A DNA stretch of 8,708 nt from Candidatus Troglogloeales bacterium (GTDB taxonomy: Bacteria; Nitrospirota; Nitrospiria; SBBL01; SBBT01): assembly GCA_005239595.1 (NCBI GenBank), contig SBBT01000052.1, positions 1 through 8,708 of the forward strand, given 5' to 3'. This document shows positions 1 through 5,499 of the stretch, in pieces. Numbering within the stretch: the stretch's first letter is position 1; each line of letters begins with the position of its first letter. A program made the translations under genes and the position numbers. The notes beneath the pieces are model-generated. The model was given only the letters and a program-made list of their open reading frames with translations. It made no database searches and was not told where the DNA came from.

Positions 1-48
1 CCTTTCCCCTGACACAAAATATGATACGCTACCTGCTGCAAGGCCCTA

Positions 49-77
49 TTGACATGATTTTGTGAACGGACTATATT
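49..77 (+). promoter_or_regulatory. Sigma-70-type promoter of the ATP synthase operon
   Basis: A perfect -35 hexamer TTGACA (49-54) is followed, after exactly 17 bp, by the -10 hexamer TATATT (72-77), a 5/6 match to TATAAT. Transcription would start near base 84, giving a leader of roughly 30-35 nt before atpZ. It stands directly upstream of the first gene of the operon, with no other gene between. A second -10-like hexamer TATGAT at 20-25 could belong to a further upstream promoter, but its -35 would lie at or beyond the window edge. The match is seen in the sequence; activity is inferred. Confidence 0.75.
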
Positions 78-90
78 GCTGCCGGATTTT

Positions 91-105
91 CCGCTACGAG
101 AGCGG
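91..105 (+). promoter_or_regulatory. Small hairpin in the operon leader
   Basis: CCGCT (91-95) and AGCGG (101-105) form a perfect 5-bp stem around a 5-nt loop ACGAG, between the predicted transcription start and the first start codon. The only purine-rich stretch before atpZ (GAGAG, 98-102) lies partly inside this hairpin and 15 nt from the ATG, so atpZ has a poor Shine-Dalgarno. A stem this short may be chance; a damping effect on atpZ translation is speculative. Confidence 0.3.
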
Positions 106-117
106 TGACACTGTGTG

Positions 118-336
118 ATGGCGGATCCAAACTATGAGGGCTGGCGGCAGGTGGCCCTGCTGACCAGTATCCCGATGGTCTTGATGGCAGGTCCCATCAT
201 CGGCTATTGGATGGGTGACTTCTTGGACCGTCTCTTTGAAACTTCCCCTTGGTTGATGGGGGTGATGACGATCATGGGTGGGATTGCCAGCGTGCGTCAG
301 ACGATCCTCTTAATTAAACGGGTCAAGGGAGTTTAG
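118..336 (+). CDS. atpZ: AtpZ/AtpI-family accessory membrane protein of ATP synthase
   Basis: A 72-residue protein with two predicted membrane helices (about residues 14-36 and 44-66) joined by a short polar turn rich in Asp/Gly (YWMGDFLDRLF) and ending in a basic tail (IKRVKG). This is the layout of the small AtpZ family found at the head of many F-type ATPase operons, where it is thought to act with AtpI in c-ring assembly or divalent-cation supply. An in-frame GTG at 115 immediately precedes the ATG at 118; ATG is preferred, but neither has a good ribosome-binding site. The next gene starts one base after the stop, so the two are probably translated together. Function is by family and position; no catalytic motif is expected. 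Confidence 0.8.
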   Translation: MADPNYEGWRQVALLTSIPMVLMAGPIIGYWMGDFLDRLFETSPWLMGVMTIMGGIASVRQTILLIKRVKGV

Positions 337-337
337 G

Positions 338-706
338 TTGATTGCGCGAACCGCCGAAACCACGTTTTTGATTCTGGCACTCCTTTTTGCTTTTCTTGCT
401 CCCTATTATCCTGTGGCCCATTTATGGGGAATCGGTGCGGGCGCTCTGCTGAGTGTCGCCAATCTTTGGGGCCTTCATCGGATTCTGGATGGTTTGTTGG
501 GAGGAAATCGAAAAAGGCTCCTCTCCCTCCTTTTCTTCAAGGGGTTTCTCTTTTATGGCCTGATCATGGCCATCTTGATGATGGCTCCCCTCTCTATCGG
601 CGCCTTTGTCGTGGGATATGTGATTCCGTTTGGTGTGCTTCTATTGAAACTGCTGGGGACAGAGATGAATAATCGTCTGTTCTCTGTTGCGAGGGCAGTG
701 AAGTGA
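338..706 (+). CDS. atpI: ATP synthase protein I (AtpI-like, four membrane helices)
   Basis: A 122-residue hydrophobic protein with four likely membrane segments (about residues 8-25, 28-46, 66-84 and 87-107) and a basic stretch (GGNRKRLL) between helices 2 and 3. Its size, topology and place just before atpB match ATP synthase subunit I, which assists assembly of the c-ring and is usually dispensable. The start is TTG at 338: the purine-rich AAGGGAG (325-331) lies 6 nt upstream and the previous stop ends at 336. The rare start codon suggests modest expression, fitting a non-stoichiometric helper. The stop codon overlaps the start of atpB. Sequence conservation in this family is low, so the call rests on topology and context. 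Confidence 0.8.
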   Translation: MIARTAETTFLILALLFAFLAPYYPVAHLWGIGAGALLSVANLWGLHRILDGLLGGNRKRLLSLLFFKGFLFYGLIMAILMMAPLSIGAFVVGYVIPFGVLLLKLLGTEMNNRLFSVARAVK

Positions 707-1518
707 TGATGGCGGTCGCACACGCGGCAGATGCAGAGGCTTCCCTTGAGGCCCCCAATGTCATCACGCTCGTAAGCCACGCCCTCCACGGCTCGCCGCT
801 TGCCGAATTCCTGCATCACTTTGAAAACCCCATTTTCTCTGGCGTAGTGATCTTGCTATTGGCCGGGGTGGCCCGAATTGCCGCAAGTCGATCAGAGATC
901 ATTCCGGGTCCCCTTCAAAACTTTGTCGAATTTCTGGTGGAGTCCCTGGATAATTTTGTGGTCGGCGTGATGGGTCCGGCGGGAAGGCACTATACCCCCT
1001 TTATCGGGACCCTCTTTCTTTATATCCTTTCCATGAACTTGATCGGGATTGTTCCCGGAATGAAATCCCCGACCTCAAGCGTCAACACCACCGTAGCGTT
1101 GGCGTTGACCGTCTTTCTCTATGTCCAGTACACGGGGATGTCCCGGCTGGGACTCATCGGTTATCTCGATCACTTGTCGGGAAGTCCCCGGCCTGCGGGG
1201 GTGATCGGCTATCTGATCGCGTTAATCTCGATTCCCTTTAATCTTGTTCTGCATGTCATGGGCGAGTTGACAAAGCCAATGAGCCTGTCTATCCGGCTTT
1301 TCGGAAATATCTTTGGCGAGGATGTTCTGATTGGCCAGATGCTTCTTCTCGGGATTGCCGCGCTCTCTTTCATGAACAGCCCCGTTGGGATTCCGCTTCA
1401 GATGCCGTTTTATCTTTTGGCTATTTTAACCAGTGTGATCCAGGCGTTGGTTTTTTCGCTTCTGTCGACTATTTATATTTTTTTAATGCTTCCCCATGAA
1501 GGGGAAGGCCATCATTAA
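706..1518 (+). CDS. atpB: F1Fo ATP synthase subunit a
   Basis: Subunit a of the Fo sector forms the two proton half-channels against the c-ring. The product is about 270 residues, within the family range, with five to six membrane helices. The signature helix contains KPMSLSIRLFGNIFGED, with the essential arginine of IRLFGN at about residue 197 (codon 1294-1296), needed to release protons from the c-ring carboxylate. The N-terminal region carries the typical PGPLQNFVEFLVE stretch, and the C-terminus ends in a His/Glu-rich tail. Three starts are stacked: GTG 703, ATG 706 and ATG 709. The ATG at 706 is chosen; the GAGGG at 691-695 could serve any of them. The start overlaps the atpI stop, implying translational coupling. 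Confidence 0.97.
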   Translation: MMAVAHAADAEASLEAPNVITLVSHALHGSPLAEFLHHFENPIFSGVVILLLAGVARIAASRSEIIPGPLQNFVEFLVESLDNFVVGVMGPAGRHYTPFIGTLFLYILSMNLIGIVPGMKSPTSSVNTTVALALTVFLYVQYTGMSRLGLIGYLDHLSGSPRPAGVIGYLIALISIPFNLVLHVMGELTKPMSLSIRLFGNIFGEDVLIGQMLLLGIAALSFMNSPVGIPLQMPFYLLAILTSVIQALVFSLLSTIYIFLMLPHEGEGHH

Positions 1519-1551
1519 AGGATGGGTCGTTTTAGGGTGACCCTTTAACGT

Positions 1552-1566
1552 AAGGAGGAGACTGTG
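1552..1566 (+). promoter_or_regulatory. Strong Shine-Dalgarno and GTG start of atpE
   Basis: AAGGAGG (1552-1558) is a near-complete anti-16S match placed 5 nt before the GTG start at 1564. It is the strongest ribosome-binding site in the operon and serves the subunit needed in the highest copy number. Upstream, GGGTC (1526-1530) and GACCC (1539-1543) can form a 5-bp stem in the 45-nt gap after atpB; whether this stem matters is unknown. Confidence 0.7.
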
Positions 1567-1797
1567 ACATCTGCGATTGCGTTAGCGTTTTCACTTCCTA
1601 TTGCCGTGGCCTTGGCGGCGATTGGTTCGGCCTTTGGTCTGGGCAAGGCAGTGGCCGCTGCCATGGAGGCGATTGGTCGTCAGCCGGAGGCTGCGCCTAA
1701 AATTCAATTGGCCATGGTGATCGGCGCGGCGTTTATTGAGGCGTTGACCATCTATGCCCTCTTGACGGTCTTTATCTTTCAGGGACGGGTCGGATAA
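1564..1797 (+). CDS. atpE: F1Fo ATP synthase subunit c (proteolipid)
   Basis: The c subunit oligomerises into the rotating membrane ring. The 77 residues form two membrane helices joined by the conserved polar loop RQPEA (residues 39-43). The proton-carrying carboxylate is Glu59, in GAAFIEALTIYALL of helix 2. Helix 1 has the small-residue packing motif as G21-x-A-x-G25-x-G27-x-A, a partly alanine-substituted form of the glycine repeat. The residue after Glu59 is Ala rather than Ser/Thr, and helix 1 lacks the Gln of sodium-type rings, so proton coupling is inferred. The GTG start at 1564 is fixed by an excellent Shine-Dalgarno. Gaps of 45 and 80 nt flank the gene, so its translation is independent of its neighbours. 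Confidence 0.97.
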   Translation: MTSAIALAFSLPIAVALAAIGSAFGLGKAVAAAMEAIGRQPEAAPKIQLAMVIGAAFIEALTIYALLTVFIFQGRVG

Positions 1798-1840
1798 GAC
1801 CCCTTAAAAAGGACCCCTGATTTCTTAATGTAAGGAATCG

Positions 1841-1857
1841 GCCGTCGCGCTGACGGC
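1841..1857 (+). promoter_or_regulatory. Intercistronic hairpin between atpE and atpF
   Basis: GCCGTC (1841-1846) and GACGGC (1852-1857) form a perfect 6-bp stem with a 5-nt loop in the 80-nt gap between the c and b genes. No T-run follows, so it is not a standard terminator. A hairpin at the 3' end of the atpE message could stabilise that segment or set a processing point, but this is inference from position only. Confidence 0.4.
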
Positions 1858-1877
1858 AAGGGTCTGGAGATTTTCCG

Positions 1878-2363
1878 ATGAGCCTTGACTTTCAACAGAT
1901 CGCAACCCAGATTGTGGGATTTTTGATTCTTCTCTGGCTGTTGCGTCGATATGCCTGGGGACAGATACTTTCACTTCTGGATCAGCGGCGGCTCGATATC
2001 GCCACCAAGTTTCAGAAAATTGAGCGGGAGAAAGAGGAGATAGCAAGACTGCAGGCGTCCTATTCGGCCAAGATGGCCGAGATTGAGCATCAGGCCAAGC
2101 TAAGAATCGAAGAAGCGGTGGTCCAGGGAGAGCATCGGGCCCGGGAGATTGCCGAAGAGGCGAGAGGGGAAGCCCAAAGGATTCTGGAAAAGGCGAAGGG
2201 GGATATTGACCGGGAGGTGGCCGCCGCGCGGTTCATGCTGAAAGAGGAGATCATCACCCTGGCGATTTCTGCCGCCCAGCAGGTGGTGGAACAGGAGATG
2301 AACGCTGAACGAGACCGTGCCTACCTCATTGAGCGTCTGGATAAGGTGAAGGGGCTTAAATGA
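1878..2363 (+). CDS. atpF: F1Fo ATP synthase subunit b
   Basis: Subunit b is the peripheral stalk that holds F1 to Fo. The 161-residue product has one N-terminal membrane helix (about residues 10-28, IVGFLILLWLLRRYAW), followed by a long, highly charged, heptad-like helix rich in Glu, Ala, Arg and Lys (about 35-145) that dimerises as a right-handed coiled coil. Only one b-type gene is present, so the stalk is expected to be a b2 homodimer rather than a b/b' heterodimer. GGAG (1866-1869) lies 8 nt before the ATG. The stop overlaps the atpH start by 4 nt (ATGA), linking synthesis of the two stator proteins. Confidence 0.96.
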   Translation: MSLDFQQIATQIVGFLILLWLLRRYAWGQILSLLDQRRLDIATKFQKIEREKEEIARLQASYSAKMAEIEHQAKLRIEEAVVQGEHRAREIAEEARGEAQRILEKAKGDIDREVAAARFMLKEEIITLAISAAQQVVEQEMNAERDRAYLIERLDKVKGLK

Positions 2364-2929
2364 GAGATATTATTGTGGCCGAACGGTATGCCGAGGCCCT
2401 TCTGGCGGTAGCGGGGGATCGGGCGGGTCTGTTGGCCGAAGAGATGGAAGGGTGTCGACGGGAAGACCTCTTTGTGATCAGCCGGTTTTTGGATCATCCG
2501 CGGGTTTCGACGGAGAAGAAAACGTCGCTCATTGATAAGATGACGCGTGACGAGGGGGCCAGCGGGAATGTTCCAGACGGCAATCTTCTTGCCCGCTTCT
2601 TAAGGCTTTTAGTTGCCAAAGGAAGGGCGCGTTACTTGTGGGAAATCTTTCATGTCTATCCCAGGCTTTATCGTCAGAAAATGGGGGTATTGGCGGGGCG
2701 TGTGACACTGGCCCGTCCATCCGATGACGCCACACGTAATCAGATTCAGGGGCGACTCGAGACACTCCTATCTCGCAAGCTCGATCTGATCTGGGAGGAA
2801 GATGCCGCTATTCTGGGGGGATTTGTCTTCTCGACCGAAACCCTTCTTTTGGATGCGAGTATCAAGTGTCAGCTGGCGACATTAGGGGAGAAGATAAAGG
2901 GGGCGTCGCTGACAGCGGTTGTGGCATAG
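2360..2929 (+). CDS. atpH: F1Fo ATP synthase subunit delta
   Basis: Delta (OSCP-type) caps the F1 head and binds the b dimer. The 189-residue length is normal for the family. The N-terminus has the typical AERYAEALL helix (residues 7-15), and the C-terminal region has the diagnostic GGFVF motif followed by LLDASIKCQLATL, the delta/OSCP signature region. The ATG overlaps the atpF stop codon, and AAGGGG lies a few bases upstream within atpF. The central helical segment (LLVAKGRARYLWEIFHVY) also fits the family. The protein is soluble, at the cytoplasmic face of the membrane as part of the stator. Confidence 0.95.
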   Translation: MRDIIVAERYAEALLAVAGDRAGLLAEEMEGCRREDLFVISRFLDHPRVSTEKKTSLIDKMTRDEGASGNVPDGNLLARFLRLLVAKGRARYLWEIFHVYPRLYRQKMGVLAGRVTLARPSDDATRNQIQGRLETLLSRKLDLIWEEDAAILGGFVFSTETLLLDASIKCQLATLGEKIKGASLTAVVA

Positions 2930-2981
2930 GAGTTCAAAAGTGGTTTCATCCGTTTAGTCGGCAGGTTGAGGAGAAAAGGCA

Positions 2982-4499
2982 ATGGCCTTAAAACCGGAAG
3001 AGATTGTATCGATCATCAAGTCGGAGCTCTCGCAGTTTGAGAGCGACCTTCAGATGGAGAGTGTTGGAACGGTGCTTCAGGTTGGAGACGGGATCGCCCG
3101 TGTTTATGGCCTCGAGTGTGTCATGGCGGGAGAGCTGGTCTCTTTCCCGCACGAGGTGATGGGGATGGTCTTAAACCTTGAGGAAGAGAATGTCGGGGTG
3201 ATTCTTTTTGGCGAGACCGATCGAATTAAAGAGGGGGATATTGTTCGCCGGACCGGGAAAATCGCGCAGGTGCCGGTGGGGCCCGCGCTAATTGGACGGG
3301 TGGTGGACGCCCTGGGCCGCCCGCTGGATGGAAAGGGCCCGATTGTGACCGACCTTTCCCGCCCGCTTGAAGGCCGGGCGCCGAATGTGGTTCAGCGTCA
3401 GCCGGTGAAAGAGCCGGTGCAGACCGGCATCCGGGCGATCGACGGCCTGATCCCGATCGGCCGGGGACAGCGTGAGCTGATTATCGGCGATCGGCAGATC
3501 GGAAAGACGGCCATTGCCATCGACACGATTATCAACCAAAAAGGGGGAGACCTTTTCTGTATCTATGTGGCGGTGGGGCAGAAATCATCGAACGTAGCCG
3601 CGGTGGTCAAGACATTGGAAAAATATGGCGCGATGGACTATACGACCGTCGTCTCGGCCACGGCCAATGAGGCGGCCTCGATGCAGTATATTGCCCCCTA
3701 CACAGGCTGCGCGATCGGCGAGGCGTTTATGTATGACGGCAAACATGCCTTGATTATTTATGACGACCTCTCGAAACATGCGCAGGCCTATCGCCAGATT
3801 TCGCTCCTCTTGCGTCGTCCCCCCGGCCGCGAGGCCTATCCGGGGGATGTCTTCTTCCTCCACTCCCGGCTCCTGGAGCGGGCGGCGAAACTACATGAGA
3901 GTCTCGGATCGGGATCGCTCACCGCCCTCCCGATTATTGAAACGCAGGCGGGGGATGTCTCGGCCTATATTCCGACCAACGTGATCTCGATTACCGATGG
4001 CCAGATTTATCTGGAAGGAGATCTTTTTTATTCCGGAATTCGTCCCGCGATCAACGTGGGGCTTTCGGTCTCCCGCGTGGGAGGCAACGCCCAAACCAAG
4101 GCGATGAAAAAGGTGGCGGGAAAACTTCGGCTCGACCTGGCCCAGTATCGCGAGCTGGCCGCCTTCGCGCAGTTTGGATCGGATCTCGATAGGGCGACCC
4201 AGATGCAGCTTAATCGCGGCGAGAAGATGGTAGAACTCCTCAAGCAGGGGCAATACAAACCGAATTCCCTCTCGCGTCAGGTCATGTCGATTTATCTGGG
4301 GGGGGCCGGGCACATGGACGATATCCCAACGGTGGATGTGAGCCGTTTTGAAACCGCTTTCTTCTCAATGATGGAAAAGTCCCAGCCACAGGTTGCGGTG
4401 GAGATTGACAAGGGAAAGGTCTTAACGGACGATCTGATTAAACGATTAGACGCAGCGGTGGCACTCTTTAAGAAGGAATGGGCTGAAGGGAAGTCGTAA
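2982..4499 (+). CDS. atpA: F1Fo ATP synthase subunit alpha
   Basis: Alpha is the non-catalytic nucleotide-binding subunit of the alpha3beta3 hexamer. The 505-residue product is full length: an N-terminal beta-barrel domain (to about residue 95), a nucleotide-binding domain and a C-terminal helical domain. The P-loop is GDRQIGKT (169-176); the usual residue at position 173 is Thr, here Ile. The Walker B region is ALIIYDDLSKHA. The arginine finger that reaches into the beta catalytic site is Arg365 in SVSRVGGNAQ. The signature PAINVGLSVSRVG is intact. GAGGAG (2968-2973) lies 8 nt before the ATG, in a 52-nt gap after atpH. The stop TAA shares one base with the atpG start. Confidence 0.98.
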   Translation: MALKPEEIVSIIKSELSQFESDLQMESVGTVLQVGDGIARVYGLECVMAGELVSFPHEVMGMVLNLEEENVGVILFGETDRIKEGDIVRRTGKIAQVPVGPALIGRVVDALGRPLDGKGPIVTDLSRPLEGRAPNVVQRQPVKEPVQTGIRAIDGLIPIGRGQRELIIGDRQIGKTAIAIDTIINQKGGDLFCIYVAVGQKSSNVAAVVKTLEKYGAMDYTTVVSATANEAASMQYIAPYTGCAIGEAFMYDGKHALIIYDDLSKHAQAYRQISLLLRRPPGREAYPGDVFFLHSRLLERAAKLHESLGSGSLTALPIIETQAGDVSAYIPTNVISITDGQIYLEGDLFYSGIRPAINVGLSVSRVGGNAQTKAMKKVAGKLRLDLAQYRELAAFAQFGSDLDRATQMQLNRGEKMVELLKQGQYKPNSLSRQVMSIYLGGAGHMDDIPTVDVSRFETAFFSMMEKSQPQVAVEIDKGKVLTDDLIKRLDAAVALFKKEWAEGKS

Positions 4500-5356
4500 T
4501 GCCGGTTTCAAATCTGCGAGATATTCGAAAGCGGATTCGGGCCACGCAGAAGACCAAGCAGATTACCCGAACGATGCAGATGGTTGCCGCCTCGCGTCTT
4601 AAAAAGGCCGGGGAGAAATTCAAGCAGGCGAAACCTTATTCCATGAAGATGGAGTCCATTTTATCGCACCTCCTCTCCTCTGAAGGGGAGATTAAGCACC
4701 CATTCCTCGATCCTCGGGAGATCCAGTCGGTCGGACTGGTCGTCATTACCTCCGATCGCGGGCTTTGCGGCGCGTATAATGCCAATATCATCGCGGCGGC
4801 CGAGGATTTTTTAAGGCAGGATCGATCCGTCCCCGTGAAACTGATTTTAATTGGCAAGAAGGGCTTTGATTATTTCAAAAAACGGGAATGCCCTATTCTT
4901 CTCTATGTCCCGGATGTGGCGGGCAAGCCCGATTTTCGGAAAATCTCGGAAATCACATCAGCGGTCATTCAGTTTTATCTGGCGGGCGAGGTGGACGAGA
5001 TTCATCTGCTCTATACCCAGTTTATCTCGGCCCTTTCTATTAAGCCGGTCTGTGCACAATTTTTAGGGCTTCCTAAAAAGGGGACGGGAGAGCCTGTTCA
5101 GACGATTTTTGAACCGGACCTCAACGTGGTACTGGAGCGGTTTCTCCCTGAATATGTCGCCTCGCGGATGTATATTGCCCTGGTGGAGGCGGCGACGGCC
5201 GAAAACTCGGCCCGGATGGTGGCGATGAAGGCGGCGACTGACAATGCGGGTGAGATGATTGACCGGCTGACCCTGTCGCGCAACAAGGCCCGGCAGGCGG
5301 CGATTACCAAGGAAATTCTAGAGATTGTGACGGCGGGCGAGGCCCTGAAGGGCTAA
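4499..5356 (+). CDS. atpG: F1Fo ATP synthase subunit gamma
   Basis: Gamma is the central rotor shaft. The 285 residues match the usual length. The N-terminal helix (RDIRKRIRATQKTKQITRTM then QMVAASRLKKA) and the C-terminal helix (MKAATDNAGEMIDRLTLSRNKARQAAITKEI) are the strongly conserved antiparallel coiled coil that turns inside the alpha3beta3 hexamer. Between them is a Rossmann-like domain with the conserved SDRGLCGAYNANI segment. The start overlaps the last base of the atpA stop (TAATG), with a purine-rich stretch (GAAGGGAAG) just upstream, so translation is probably coupled to alpha. The gene is followed by an unusual 140-nt non-coding region before atpD. Confidence 0.97.
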   Translation: MPVSNLRDIRKRIRATQKTKQITRTMQMVAASRLKKAGEKFKQAKPYSMKMESILSHLLSSEGEIKHPFLDPREIQSVGLVVITSDRGLCGAYNANIIAAAEDFLRQDRSVPVKLILIGKKGFDYFKKRECPILLYVPDVAGKPDFRKISEITSAVIQFYLAGEVDEIHLLYTQFISALSIKPVCAQFLGLPKKGTGEPVQTIFEPDLNVVLERFLPEYVASRMYIALVEAATAENSARMVAMKAATDNAGEMIDRLTLSRNKARQAAITKEILEIVTAGEALKG

Positions 5357-5381
5357 AGTCCCCTTGCCAAGGAGAATGGCT

Positions 5382-5395
5382 GTGACGTACGTCAC
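5382..5395. repeat. 14-bp perfect palindrome
   Basis: GTGACGTACGTCAC equals its own reverse complement over all 14 bases. As DNA it resembles a site for a dimeric regulator; as RNA it gives a 5-bp stem with a GTAC loop. It starts 26 nt after the atpG stop. No recognised regulator site is assigned. Confidence 0.6.
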
Positions 5396-5436
5396 TGTCA
5401 TGTGGCACCGAGACGATCAGCGAACAGGGGGAGAAG

Positions 5437-5459
5437 CTTCATCGGCTCTGCCGATGAAG
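5437..5459 (+). repeat. Perfect 10-bp inverted repeat (hairpin)
   Basis: CTTCATCGGC (5437-5446) is exactly complementary to GCCGATGAAG (5450-5459) across a TCT loop, and one G-U pair can extend the stem. It lies 38 nt upstream of the atpD start. There is no downstream U-tract, so it is more likely a structural or translational element than a terminator. Confidence 0.75.
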
Positions 5460-5485
5460 TGGGCGACGTGAGCCCCCGAATCAGG

Positions 5486-5499
5486 AAGGAGAGGGAATG
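5486..5499 (+). promoter_or_regulatory. Strong Shine-Dalgarno and ATG start of atpD
   Basis: AAGGAG (5486-5491) sits 5 nt before the ATG at 5497 within a purine-only run (5483-5497). The CCCCC at 5473-5477 is close enough to pair with its G residues, which would allow the upstream structure to gate access to this site; that gating is inference. Confidence 0.7.

Larger units (their letters stand above)
5357..5496 (+). promoter_or_regulatory. Structured 140-nt intercistronic region before atpD
   Basis: This is the longest gap inside the operon. It contains the 14-bp perfect palindrome GTGACGTACGTCAC (5382-5395) and a perfect 10-bp hairpin with a 3-nt loop (stem CTTCATCGGC 5437-5446, loop TCT, stem 5450-5459). 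GGGGG (5427-5431) can pair with CCCCC (5473-5477) and enclose that hairpin. Alternative pairings exist: GGGC (5461-5464) with GCCC (5472-5475), GGCTC (5444-5448) with GAGCC (5470-5474), and the C-tract with the G-rich Shine-Dalgarno of atpD (5486-5495). No T-run follows any stem, so a rho-independent terminator is unlikely. It could be a translational control or mRNA-stability element, or a small mobile palindromic repeat. I recognise no named riboswitch family in it. Confidence 0.55.

Noticed and set aside
3891..4313. 140-codon open frame on the - strand opposite atpA
   Set aside because: It is a shadow of the alpha-subunit gene, with no ribosome-binding site or domain.
5403..5420. Sigma-54-like promoter starting TGGCAC in the atpG-atpD gap
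   Set aside because: The GC element (TTGCA-type) is missing at the required spacing.
5437..5475. Rho-independent terminator after atpG
   Set aside because: The 10-bp hairpin is strong, but no T-run follows (TGGGCGACG), and it lies inside an operon whose later genes need the transcript.
5357..5496. Known riboswitch class, group II intron fragment or integron attC site in the atpG-atpD gap
   Set aside because: Conserved cores I could recall (cobalamin, SAM, c-di-GMP, fluoride, guanidine types, domain V, attC RYYYAAC/GTTRRRY pairs) are not present by eye.
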